Position numbers and translations under genes: made by a program. This document shows, in pieces, positions 20,560-30,535 of a stretch of DNA of 64,000 bases (position 1 is its first letter; the number at the start of each line of letters is the position of its first letter). This DNA is from Macrothele yani (lineage: Eukaryota; Arthropoda; Arachnida; Araneae; Macrothelidae), in the NCBI GenBank assembly GCA_039090855.1, contig CM076997.1:160548709-160612708 (forward strand). Reading direction: 5' to 3'. Under the pieces are notes generated by a model. The model searched no databases. It saw only the letters and a program-made list of their open reading frames with translations, and was not told the DNA's origin.

Positions 20560-22010
20560 AAAATTCTTTTTGCATTCGAAAGCTTGAAATATGCGAATGA
20601 TGATCCTTCATTTCGTTTTCTTTTACGATGTACAATTTCGCCGCTAGAGGGCGTAAATGCAGATGATGTCGAATTAAAAAATGCGTTTTATTCTACATAT
20701 TTGCTTCTAAACATCCGATTGAAAAAAATCTTATCTTTCGATTCCATTTAGGTAAAAGAGTATTTTGGATATAGTTTCTTTTTCAAATTACGCATAGATT
20801 TTCCACTAGGGGAGTAAAATAAATTGCATTTTTTCCGATAACTCTTCTTCTAAAACTCCGATCTAAATTTTTTTTTCAGTGGATACCTCTCCTGATGCAC
20901 AATCTTTTGCATATAATTTCGAATTTTTGGAAAAAGAATACTTTTTGGCCACCAGTATTTTTTCTAGGAGTCCGATTTGAAAAAATCCTTCTTTGTTGGA
21001 TAGTATTTTCCGTGTCCCATGTGCTTCATATAATTTTAAATTTTTCACGTAATTCATAGACTTTCCGCTAGGGGGCGTAAAAGTAAATTGCGTTTTCTCC
21101 TATATCTCTGCTTCTAAATCTCCGATCTAAAAAATTATTTCTGCACCGGATACAGCTCCTGATGGCAAATCGTTTGCACGTAATTTCTAATTTTTGTAAA
21201 ATGTTTGGCCACCAGGTGGCGTAAGTCTTAATTTCCCCTTCTGATGTTTTTGCAGCAAAATATGAGCTTCTAAAATCTCGATTGAAAAAAGTATTTTGTG
21301 GACCGATACTACTCATGTCAACGAACATTTTAGTAACATTTTCTTCTTGAAATAATGCATGGTTTCTACCCCAGGGGCGTAGATGTATATCATTTTTTTT
21401 GTCAATATCTCTAAAAGTCCGATTCGAAAAAATTCCTTCTTTGTTGGATAGTGTTTCTGATGCGAAATGTTTTTCCAATAAATTCAAAATTTTCAAGTAA
21501 ATCATAGACTTTCCGCTAGGGCACACAATGGTAAATTGCGCTTTCTGCTCCTAAAACTCCGATTTGAGAAATTATTCCTGTATCGCATACAAGACCTGAC
21601 GGAAAATATTTTTCACGTAATTTCTAATGTTTGGTAAAGAATGGTTTGGCCACCAAGGGTCATAAGTGTTAATTTCTACTTCTGATGTATTTGTAGGAAA
21701 ATCTGGACCCCTGAAAACTTGACTAACAGTTTTTTTTTCTAGGACCGATACCACTCATATGGATAAACCTTTTGTGAATACTTTCTTACCTAAATAATGC
21801 ATGGTTTTCCCACCAAGGGACGTAAAGTCACATCTTATTTTTGTCGATAACTCTGTTTCTAAGAGTTCGTAAGTTCACGATTCCGTTTACAGCAATATCT
21901 GAGGGATTAAAGACCCGATTGAAAAACTTCTTTCTTCCGTCAGATACTATTGTTTTCCATACCGGTTCCATTGACTTTGAATAGCTTTGGTAAATTTAAT
22001 TTGCGTCAGA
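20560..22010 (+). repeat. Satellite with higher-order structure and CTCF-like cores
   Basis: Monomers of roughly 140-160 bp. Each carries a CC(A/G)CNAGGG-type core, a CTGCTTCTAAAACTCCGAT-like block with an A-rich run, and a GGATAC...TGATG block. Cores start at 20641, 20813, 20949, 21065, 21209, 21367, 21513, 21650 and 21810. Three monomer types alternate (CCGCTAGGGGGCG, CCACCAGGTGGCG, and a TACCCCAGGGGCG type), giving a higher-order period of about 441-448 bp seen for all three types. The left edge is degraded beside the Tc1 element; the right edge fades near 22010. Confidence 0.85.
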
Positions 22011-22441
22011 ATAGATTCAAAAGACGTGCTTATTACACCCGAAAATTCGGTGTCATCTTTCGTGTTTCACTTTCCGCCAGTGTACAAATGATGAAAATGT
22101 CGAAACAACTATTGCAGGAAGTAGCATTTGTACGCAAAAATGGTAAATAGAACAAGTGACATAAGAATTAAGAGTATTATCAAGAATAATAAAAAACCAG
22201 GATGAAAGAAAGTATGGTAAAAGCAGTACTACAACGTAGGCATCTTCCAATTGTTTATAACTGGGAAATACAATGAGAGCAAGACAGTTCATACGAAACA
22301 ACGAATAGAAAAATCACAGGTGATACTTTTAGATTATACTGCCAAGAGACACTAAGGTACATTTTGAGCTTAAACACAAATGCGCAGGAGGTACAGAAGG
22401 ACAATACACCGGATTTAGTATACAACTTAGGGAATACATTT

Positions 22442-22653
22442 TTTTTTTTTGAGATTTAACGACCACCGTGAGCAACTCAATGGGCTATAAGCAGTCGCCC
22501 GTCCCTAATTTAGAGTCACTGGTTCCAGGGAAGGGAGAGAGCCAGTGACGTAAGACAAACACAACATCCATGCCTCACCGGGATTCGAACCCGGACCCCT
22601 TCCGACGAATGATCAGAGGCCAACGCCTTAGACCACTGCGCCACCGGGGCGGC
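22442..22653 (-). mobile_element. SINE, complete minus-strand copy
   Basis: Poly-T, full body, and a tRNA-like head with its B box intact (reverse GGATTCGAACCCGG). Perfect 11-bp target duplication GGAATACATTT at 22431-22441 and 22654-22664. The 22010-22430 sequence before it holds nothing I recognise. Confidence 0.94.
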
Positions 22654-22659
22654 GGAATA

Positions 22660-23469
22660 CATTTACTCAAGCAGTTTCAGAAACGGATACATAATAAAGA
22701 TATACTCTCACTTTACGCCGAAAGCCGCGCAAGAAGCGATCCTCTATTGTGTCCGGAAAGGAGAAGTAAGTAGTCATGGATCCGACGGAACAGCCAAATC
22801 GATGGAAAACTGACAGCTGCAGATCGTATGAGACCTCCTGTGGCACAGGGAAAAAACTGACTGGGACGGCGATTTGCGTGAGAGGTTCCGCCGAGAGATG
22901 TTGATCTCCACCTGACAGACCTACCATCTGTACACGTAAGGGCATACTCAGGTTAAGAAAAATAGGCAATCACCTGTATGGGCCGCCGTCCAACGTGAGT
23001 GATTACCTGAGGTGAAAACATCTTACGTAGAGCAGCACTATATGCCGTGAGTTAACTCCACATGCGACAGTCTTGATAAAGTACTGCCCATATTAAGAGC
23101 TCGGTGAAAAGTCAACAGAGATAGCGTCATCATCCACGTCATCGTGAACTGACGTAAATTAGAAGAAGAGTTCAAGTGCGAAGCTCCGGAAACAGAAGAC
23201 GCAACGGCGGCATAAGAGGCAGTCGGTCGTTGCGACGAAGGTGGAGCATCAACAGACTGTGAGAGGTCCATAGCATCCTCTACAGGCACAGGGAAAGACG
23301 CTGTAGCACCGCTGGGAAGAGCAGACTGGGCAGCGATATAACGCCGCAGTGAGGAGGGACTAGAAAAACGACGCACGTCATTGACGACTGCACCAATAGA
23401 AAGAGGGCTTGCTGGATCAGCAATTCCAGATAAGGGAGCTTGATCAGCGTCGTCTCCGGAAGTCGCCAT
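22660..23469 (-). pseudogene. Putative LINE ORF1 (gag-like), N-terminal part
   Basis: ATG at 23469 begins MATSGDDADQAPLSGIADPA, followed by VVNDVRRFSSPSSLRRYIA and a Ser/Ala-rich stretch (TASYAAVASSVSGAS), open to about 23150. Low-complexity Ser/Pro/Ala-rich N-termini of this kind are typical of ORF1 proteins of non-LTR elements. No zinc knuckle or RRM is seen. Later frames to 22660 are open but unrecognised (SFFPVPQEVSYDL, FSFPDTIEDRFLRG). The LINE assignment is an inference and could be wrong. Confidence 0.35.
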
Positions 23470-23689
23470 TTGCAATGGCGATAAGAGATCTAGTCTCAGC
23501 CAACGTAGCCGACAAGTAAAATAAGGATTGTAAAGCAAATAGGTCACTTTCCAACTCGGCAGATGCACAGAAACAAAGACGATTCCTTCACGGATACCGT
23601 ACACACCCAAAATATAAGGTAGATAGTCGAAATATAGCACACACGAAGCAAAAAGCACGAGCACAAGAAAACAGCAACACACGCCGACA

Positions 23690-23955
23690 AAGGTTTTGTC
23701 GCAATCGAAGCATTTTTACGTAAGTTATGACGCATAAGAGCAATAGAATGGATCCTGCTCCTATGTCCTGACCTTTGTCCCAATTTCGCCCATTTTCAAT
23801 AGGGTTTGTCCCTAAGTGGTCTCCTACCACATACTAAAATGTCATCGAAATCAAACCATTTTTACGCGCGTTATCGTGCGGACGGACGGACAGACAGACG
23901 GACAAAGCTGGAATATATACGCTTCTTCAACCTACGGTTGGAAAGCGTAAATAAA
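23690..23955 (-). repeat. DR1-type repeat family, partial copy
   Basis: One and a half units (TGTCCTGACCTTTGTCCCAA, AATAGGGTTTGTCCCTAAGT) running into the other family terminus: GCGCGTTATCGTGCGGACGG, a CAGACAGACGGACAAAGCTGG stretch, then AACCTACGGTTGGAAAGCGT. The CAACC-TAC-GGTTG palindrome sits just inside the end. Confidence 0.82.
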
Positions 23956-25559
23956 AGTTTTAACTATGGATTATTCACTATAATATAACTCAGCGCTGCT
24001 GTATTGTTAGAATACATGGTTATTAAATAATGTTCGGTGCACAATATTATGTTAAAATTATATTCTAATAAATTAATGCTCTGTTTTTGACATTTAAGAT
24101 ATCTTAAGCAGGGCTGCTTATACAATACGGTGTCGTTCCTACGAAACCTATTTATTTTTACAATTCTGTTGATGTGGAAAATAAATTTCGAATGTTTGGA
24201 ATATCTCCTACTTTATAGCCGGTACTGGGATGGATTCCGATTGCGCTTGTAAAAAAGTGGAACAACTTGCTGAAAGAATATACCTCAAAACGGATATTTC
24301 GGTCCATTTAATGGAAACATTTGAAAAAAGCGAAACTTTGCTTTTGTCTCACGAATAAGTAAGCAGCCCTGGTCATGTTCTGCAATGGCAAATTCGCGTA
24401 GCAAGAAAGCAATTTTTACTAGAAATGGTTATTGTAAGTGAATCCTGTTGAAAGTCAAAGGAATTGATTAGATCAATGGTCTCTTTTCCACCATTTCTTT
24501 CCCTGAAAGAAAGAGTCTTTCTGCTCGAAACACGGTTTAATCTTTTGTTTTTGGTTCCCAGGAAGAAGCTGATGTATCAGCGATGCTTTTAAGGCCAACA
24601 AGCGAACATCGAAACAACTATATTACAAAAAAACTAGGATTCTTTTTGCTATCATTTTGTCGTTTTTCTTCTTCTTTTTTATTGAATGAACAAGGCTGAA
24701 ATGTTTTTGACACTGTGCAATGTATTGTTTGGATCCTAATAAAAAATATTTTTTTCTTATTCTTTTTATATGCATTATCCATCTAATTCGTTAAATTGCG
24801 CCTCGGAAGGGATACAGAAAAATGGAAATTTATTGGCTTAAATTTGAATAAAGCATTACTTAAAACGATAATCCTCTTAAGCGTGGTGAAAACGCATAAT
24901 AGGACGAACCTTTCTACCGAACTAGTTGGCTTAAACGTAATCCCATTTGGCTTTCAAGGAACTCTAAAACAGATTTTTTCCCCACAAGCAGTTTTAAAGC
25001 GTATTTTTAACATCATCCACATGCCACTTTTCCTGAGTTTTCATAAATCGTACTACACATATCTTTGCAAGAAATAAATGCGTTAACAAAATTTCCCATG
25101 TTTTCTGATGCACAATTTTTTTACTCGGTGGGTATTGGATTTGTATAAATTCCTCTCTCAACCTAATATACGTTCACCTCACAACTCGATTTTTTTTGCG
25201 GAGATTCCCCTGACTCCAGAGGGCAATTTTGTGACAGCGTGGCTGGAATTTATAGCTTCATTAGTCACGATGTCTCTATACCTAAAGAGAGATTGGAAAA
25301 CCAATTCTGGGTCGGTGAGATGCAAGCGAAAGCACAAATTCTCGCGCTTATCCTGTTTTCTGGTGAACAGCACTAGAGCCCGACTGCAAACGCATATTTC
25401 TATCGGTCGGTGAATTTCCGTTTAAAAGTTTTTTTGCAGTCAGATGAAGGATGAGTACCAAAAATATCCAGTTTTACTTAAGTCTGATTTTCTCTTTTAG
25501 GAAGGAGGAAGGCATAATTTGAAGCATTATGTCTCTTTGTGTAAATTTTTTAGGAATAT
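23956..25559. other. No recognisable feature
   Basis: AT-rich DNA. Open frames at 24796-25077 and 25108-25413 have no recognised domain and no sign of a transcription unit. Confidence 0.45.
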
Positions 25560-25716
25560 TTTAATGAGTTACATTACGATGTAGGCTATTAAATAACAGG
25601 ACTGATTCTATAACTTCAGTTAAATAACATATTTACATTTTTAAGTTTTATCAGCTTCAATGTACTTTCCCTCCACATCAATACACTGCCGCATTCTGAT
25701 CAATTATTGGGGATAC
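25560..25716 (-). pseudogene. Mariner-like transposase C-terminus, remnant
   Basis: Minus-strand reading gives RMRQCIDVEGKYIEADKT and a stop, matching the usual mariner end (RW..CIE..G.Y.E). About 120 bp of non-coding sequence follows, perhaps the 3' end of the element. No terminal repeat identified. Confidence 0.4.
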
Positions 25717-25806
25717 AGTGCTGTAGCTCACCTGGTATGATCCCTTTGAGAGGCTTGGCCGTTCTCCTTTCCACCGCAAAAACCAAATCAAAACGTGAAC
25801 AAATCT

Positions 25807-27215
25807 GGCAAGTAATCAGAATGCTCGAGCATTATTACAACAAAAAACTGCCTCACTGAGAACGCTGAATAAGCTAGCGCACTGTCTTGCTGAAGGATAA
25901 AGCCATTTTTCCAAAACTGTGGCCACTTTCTTCTGACGTGATTTCTCAGAATCAGTAGAACCTATTTGTAATTTGGCCAGTAATAAGGATTTGAGGGCAT
26001 TGTAATGTGTTTCTCGGCAAAAAAGGGCTTCACTGAGAGCACTGAATAAGCGGGCACATTGTTCTTCTAAGGGATGAAGCCATTTTCGCAAAACACTGGC
26101 CGCTTTCTGCTGACTTGCTTTCTCAAACCCAGTAGAACCTATTTGTAATCTGGCATGTAATCAGGATGTTAGAGCATTATGATGTGTTTCTCGGCAAAAA
26201 AACCTGCTTCACTGACAGCGCTGAATGAGGTGGCGCATTGCTCTGCTGAAGGATTTTTTTATTGAAGGTTTAACGACCACCGTGAGCAACTCAGTGGGCT
26301 ATAGACAAACACAACATCCATGCCTCACCGAGATTCGAACACGGACCCCTTTCGGACGCACGACCAGATGCCATCGCTTAGACTACTGCGCCACCCGGGT
26401 GGCAAACTGAAAGATGAAGCCATTTTTACAGAAATCTGACAGCTTTCTTCTGACTTGCTCTCTCCAACTAAATACAACATATTTGTAATCTGGCGAGTAA
26501 TCAGGATGTCAAAGCATTATGCTGCATTTCTCGGCAAACACACTGCTTTACCGAGAGCCCTGAAGGAGCAGGCGCATTGTCTGCTGAAAGATAAAGCTAT
26601 TTTACCGAAACTCCGGCCGCTTCCTTCTGATTTGCACTCTCGAACTCAGTAGAACCTACTTGTAACTTGACAAGTAATCTGGATGTTGGGGCATTATGAC
26701 GAGTTTCTCATCAAAAAACTGTTTCACTGAGAGCGCTGAATGAGCTGGCATATTGCGCTGTTGAATGATAAAGCCATCTTTCGAAAACTCGGCCGATTTT
26801 TTCTGACTTCCTCCCTCAAACTTAGTAGAAACTATTTGTACTCTGGCAATTAATCAGGATGTAAGAGCATTATGATCCATTTCTTGGCAAAAACTTGCTT
26901 CACCGAGATCTCTGAATGAACTGGCGCATTGCCCTTCTGAAGGATGAAGCCGTTTTTCCAAAACTCTGGCCGCTTTTTTCTGACTTCCTCTCTTAAACTC
27001 GGTAAAACCGATTCGTAATCTGGATATTAATCAGGATGTAAGAGCATTATGATGCGTTTTTCGGCTAAAATCTGATTCAGTGAGAGCGCTGAAGGAGCTA
27101 TCGCATTTTCCTTCGGAAGGATGAAGCCATTTTTCCGCAACTCTGGCAACTTTCTTCTGACTTACTTTCTCAAACTCAGTTGGACCTATCTGTAGTAATT
27201 CTGAATCAGTGTTGC
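25807..27215 (-). repeat. ~175-bp tandem repeat with protein-like units
   Basis: About eight units, with the shared AGTAATCAGGATGT...GCATTATGATG landmark near 25813, 25979, 26157, 26500, 26672, 26850 and 27027 (spacing 166-178 bp; one gap enlarged by a SINE). On the minus strand each unit spells a similar ~58-residue peptide: LQIGSTEFEKVSQKKVA, then LEKWLHPSAEQCASSFSALS, then EAVFCRETHHNALTS. One frame stays open across about one and a half units (25816-26091). In most others a stop follows ALTS. Either a satellite with accidental frame or an amplified old coding segment. Confidence 0.8.
26254..26403 (-). mobile_element. SINE with internal deletion
   Basis: Minus-strand SINE lacking about 65 bp of the body (the CCCTAAATTAGGG and TGGCTCTC parts). 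Head retained with GAGATTCGAACACGGAC, B box mutated. It lies inside one unit of the tandem repeat. Confidence 0.88.
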
Positions 27216-27293
27216 TCGATCGGAAAGCTACTGTACTGAAATTACGCGCCAAATATACCAGAATAAAATTAATGTAACGGCTCTGCCTACTTG

Positions 27294-27344
27294 CTAGCTC
27301 TTTCTCTACATAGCAACTATTCCACTATGTAGAGAAAGAGCTAG
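27294..27344. repeat. Perfect 20-bp inverted repeat
   Basis: CTAGCTCTTTCTCTACATAG at 27294-27313 is exactly complemented at 27325-27344, with an 11-base loop. The right arm abuts the point where the neighbouring Tc1 transposase loses homology to its relative at 35.8 kb. Confidence 0.9.
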
Positions 27345-27940
27345 AAAAGCCACTTTCTTCCAATCATCGACGGTCCAATCTCGGTTATCTTGGTCTAATT
27401 TCATGCGTTGTTGGCGATGACGTGCCGTGAGCATGGGGACCCAGCTGGGTGTTCGGCTACGAAGGCACATGCACAGAAGGCTGCGATGAACTGTGTGCTG
27501 TGACACATTGTCCTGATCACCACTGTTGTAACTGCGGGTGGTTTATCGAACTGTGGCTCTGCGGTCACTGTGAACAATGCGCGACAGTCTCCGCTCCCCT
27601 CTGGTATCAATGAGCTGCGTACGGCACACGGCAGGACAACAGTTCGTCGTTTGCCCATCTGTGCATCACTTTTGATACGTACTCACTACAGCGGCACGTG
27701 AACAAGCCACGCCATTTCCGAGATCGTAGTTCCGAGGCGCCATGCCATCACAATTTGTCCTTCATCAAACTCCGATAAATCTGCAGCTTTTCCCATTCTG
27801 ACTCCGAACACTCTACTAACGGAAAGCCTGCCCTCGGGTTGTATATATATATATATATTGCTGTGTGAACTTCACCTGTCCCATCGTTCGATCTCCAGAC
27901 GCGATTATTTCTCTAGGCTCGGGGTGGTCATAATGTAAAG
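27345..27940 (-). pseudogene. Tc1 element, transposase 5' half
   Basis: Same family as the element at 35803-37022. The terminal sequence near 27940 on the minus strand reads GCCGATGAGCCTTTACATTA, then TGACCACC. The transposase starts MGKAADLSEFDEGQIVMAWR near 27797 and, after frameshifts, reaches the helix-turn-helix and linker region, with HTVHRSLLCMCLRSRTPSWV and DNRDWTVDDWKKVAF (27306-27506). Homology ends at the 20-bp hairpin. Catalytic domain absent. An (AT)n tract lies at 27841-27859. Confidence 0.82.
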
Positions 27941-27959
27941 GCTCATCGGCGTAGTTTCT

Positions 27960-28746
27960 CTACTACTGCCATAAGAGGGAGAAGGAATTATTTTGTGTTC
28001 TCGTGTGTTGAACTGGGAAGAAAAAGGGATGAAGATTTTGGACATTTTAAACTGCAACGATATATAGACATTTCTATTTGGGGAACGCAGAAAATTTAAG
28101 ATAGCGTTTGTTTCAGGTGCATATTCAGCTCGAATTGTTAATGGATCATTTAGATAGGGACTAACACTTCCTTGAACGTGTGTGTTTCAGTGTTGAGTCG
28201 ACATTTCACGTATTAGGAGCATTTGATAAACAAATCTGAGAACATATGCAACACAAAATTTCATTCTTAAGTCCATCTTCTTGAAACTGTTATATCATAC
28301 CAAACACAAATGCACACTTACGCCATCTAGCTGGAAAACTAGAAAAAAAGTTGTCATTAATAAGCAATATGCGAAAATACTTACCTTTATATCATTGAGT
28401 TATGTGTGCAGTATGTGTTCTCTGCTAATTCCTCAGTTTTATTCCAGTTCCTGTCGTGTAGCAGTAACTCTAAACTAGAAACTATGACACATCCAGTCTA
28501 CCAAACTCATGACCTTCGTTAAACTAAAAACAAAGCTGCGTCACGCACTGAAAAAGAAGCTGCACATGCAAACATTTTTAGTCATTCTTGTACCTTCTTT
28601 ATCCAGTCAGAACGAAAGACAATGAAAAAATTGTTAGTCATTCTTGTACCTTCTATTTCCAGTCAGAACGCATTTTACCAACCTTCCTTCCAAAATTAGA
28701 TATCCTGACAAACACAGTCATAGATTTATGCCACCTTCATGGAAAT
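27960..28746. other. No gene; short direct duplication
   Basis: AT-rich. A ~35-bp direct repeat, TAGTCATTCTTGTACCTTCT... followed by CCAGTCAGAACG, occurs at 28578-28612 and 28635-28669. Confidence 0.5.
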
Positions 28747-28953
28747 TGCCGCCACTGTGGCGCTGTGGTCTATTAGCTGGCTTCGGGTAGTAAGTACGAG
28801 TGGGTGCGGATTCGAGTCCTGGATGAGGCATGGGTGGTGTCTTAGATTTACAGAATTGGCTCTTCTCCTTTCCCAGAATCAGCGGCCCAGATAAGGGACG
28901 GGCGACTGTTTATAGCTCATCGTGTTCGATAAACTCTGAAATAAACAAACAAA
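28747..28953 (+). mobile_element. SINE, diverged full copy
   Basis: Head with GGATTCGAGTCCTGGATGAG (B box changed), body with AAGGGACGGGCGACTG, tail GAAATAAACAAACAAAA. Possible diverged target duplication CTTCATGGAAAT / CTTTATGGACAT. Confidence 0.82.
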
Positions 28954-29133
28954 ACTTTATGGACATCATGTGCATGAAACTAATCAAAGTGTATCTGGGA
29001 AATCGTGTTCATGCTTACATTTATCCAATACGAAGTGAACATTTCTTCGCGATTTCTGTAACTTTTGATAGGTGTGCAGAGAACACCTTTTGGCTCAAAA
29101 TACGTGTCAAAAACAGTTTAACAAAATGGAAAT

Positions 29134-29346
29134 AGCCACCCCAGCGGTGTAGTGGCGTAAGCTCTAACTTTTGACTATTCGTACGTAATGGGTCTGGTTT
29201 CGGAGCCCGACGAGGCATTGATGTCGTGTTTTTCTTACGACACTAACTCTTTCTGATTTTTCTAGAAGCAAGAGCCCATAATCAGAGACGAGCGACTGAT
29301 TATAGCCTATTGAGTAGTTTACTGTCTTCGTGAGACCACCAAAAAA
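29134..29346 (+). mobile_element. SINE, strongly diverged copy
   Basis: Recognisable from GCCACCCCAGCGGTGTAGTG, GACGAGGCATTGATGTCGTG, TCAGAGACGAGCGACTGATT and the A-rich tail. The B-box region reads GGTTTCGGAGCCC, so it is unlikely to be transcribed. Confidence 0.72.
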
Positions 29347-29349
29347 CAA

Positions 29350-29945
29350 GTCAGTTAAATCATGCAATGCATTGATTATGATACGCTTTCCAACATACCA
29401 GAAATCATTACTAAAGTTATTACTCAAGTTATGAGGATAATGGCTGTGGACTAAATCTCGCTCTTGTGCCCTGACCTTCGACCACATTTCGATGATATTA
29501 AACAGAGTTGGTTCAGTATACGTCCGGAACAACATACTAAAGTTTGTCGCAATAGAAACACTTTTACTCAAGTTATGAGGATAATGGCTGTTTAATAAAT
29601 CTCGCTCCTGTGCCCCGAGCTTTGATGCCATTTCAAAGATATTCAACAGAACCGGTTCAGTGTTCCTCCAGAACAACATGATAAAGTTTTGTCGCAATGG
29701 AATCTTTTTAAGTCAAGTTATGATGCATAAGGGCGATAGGGTGGATACTGCTCCTATGTCCTGACCTTTGATCCTATTTCGCCCATTTTCAATTGGTTTC
29801 GTCCCCAAGTTGTCCCCTATCACATACTAAAAGTTCGTCGAAATCCAGCCATTTTTACGCGAGCTATCGTGCGGACAAATAGACAGACAGTCCGACAAGG
29901 CTCGAGTATATACGCGTCTTCAACTTACGGTTGCAAAGTGTAAAA
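29350..29945 (-). repeat. DR1-type repeat family, full copy A
   Basis: About 590 bp, both termini present. It starts CATGCAATGCATTGATTATG then ATACGCTTTCCAAC and ends CTTACGGTTGCAAAGTGTAA. ATACGCTTTCCAAC and the reverse of the other end (TTACACTTTGCAAC) form an inverted terminal pair. Three internal ~145-bp units carry reversed DR1-like motifs near 29468, 29614 and 29762. Confidence 0.85.
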
Positions 29946-29954
29946 AAAAAAACA

Positions 29955-30535
29955 AGTAAGTAAAATTATGCAATGCATTGATTATGATACGCTTTCCAAC
30001 ATAACAGAAATCATTACCCAAGTTAAGAGGATAATGGCTGTTGAATAAATCTCGCTCCTTTTGCGCTGACCTTTGACCCCATTTTGATTATATTAAACAG
30101 AATTGGTTCAGTATACCTCTGGAACAACATACTAAAGTTTTGTCGAAATAAAAGCATTTTTAGTCAAGTTATGAGGATAATGGCTGTGGAATAAATCTCG
30201 CTTCTGTGCTCTGACCTTTGACCCAATTTCGATGATATTCAACAGAATTGGTTCAGTATACCTCCGGAACAATATACTAAAGTTTTGTCGCAATAGAGTA
30301 ATTTTAGTCAAGTTATGATGCAAATGGCTGTGGAATAAATCGCGCTCCTGTGCCCTGACCTTTGACTCCATTTCGCACATTTTCAATAAGATTCGCCCCC
30401 GGGTTGTTCCTTACCGTGTACTAAAATTTCATCGAAATCCAGCCATTTTTACGCGAGTTATCGTGCGGAAAGACAGACAGACGGACAAAGCTGGAACATA
30501 CATGCTTCTCCGACCTACTGTTGGGAAGTGTAAAA
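29955..30535 (-). repeat. DR1-type repeat family, full copy B
   Basis: Follows copy A in the same orientation after an A-rich spacer. Same two termini (TATGCAATGCATTGATTATG; ACTGTTGGGAAGTGTAA). Three units, with TGACCTTTGACCC at 30067-30079 (a perfect reverse DR1), TGACCTTTGACCC near 30208 and TGACCTTTGACTCC near 30356. Confidence 0.87.

Noticed and set aside
25108..25413. 101-residue frame that could be a host exon
   Set aside because: No domain recognised, no convincing splice context, and AT-rich surroundings like other non-coding parts.
20560..30535. CRISPR array
   Set aside because: Tandem units are long and continuous, without short direct repeats separated by unique spacers. The window is clearly eukaryotic.
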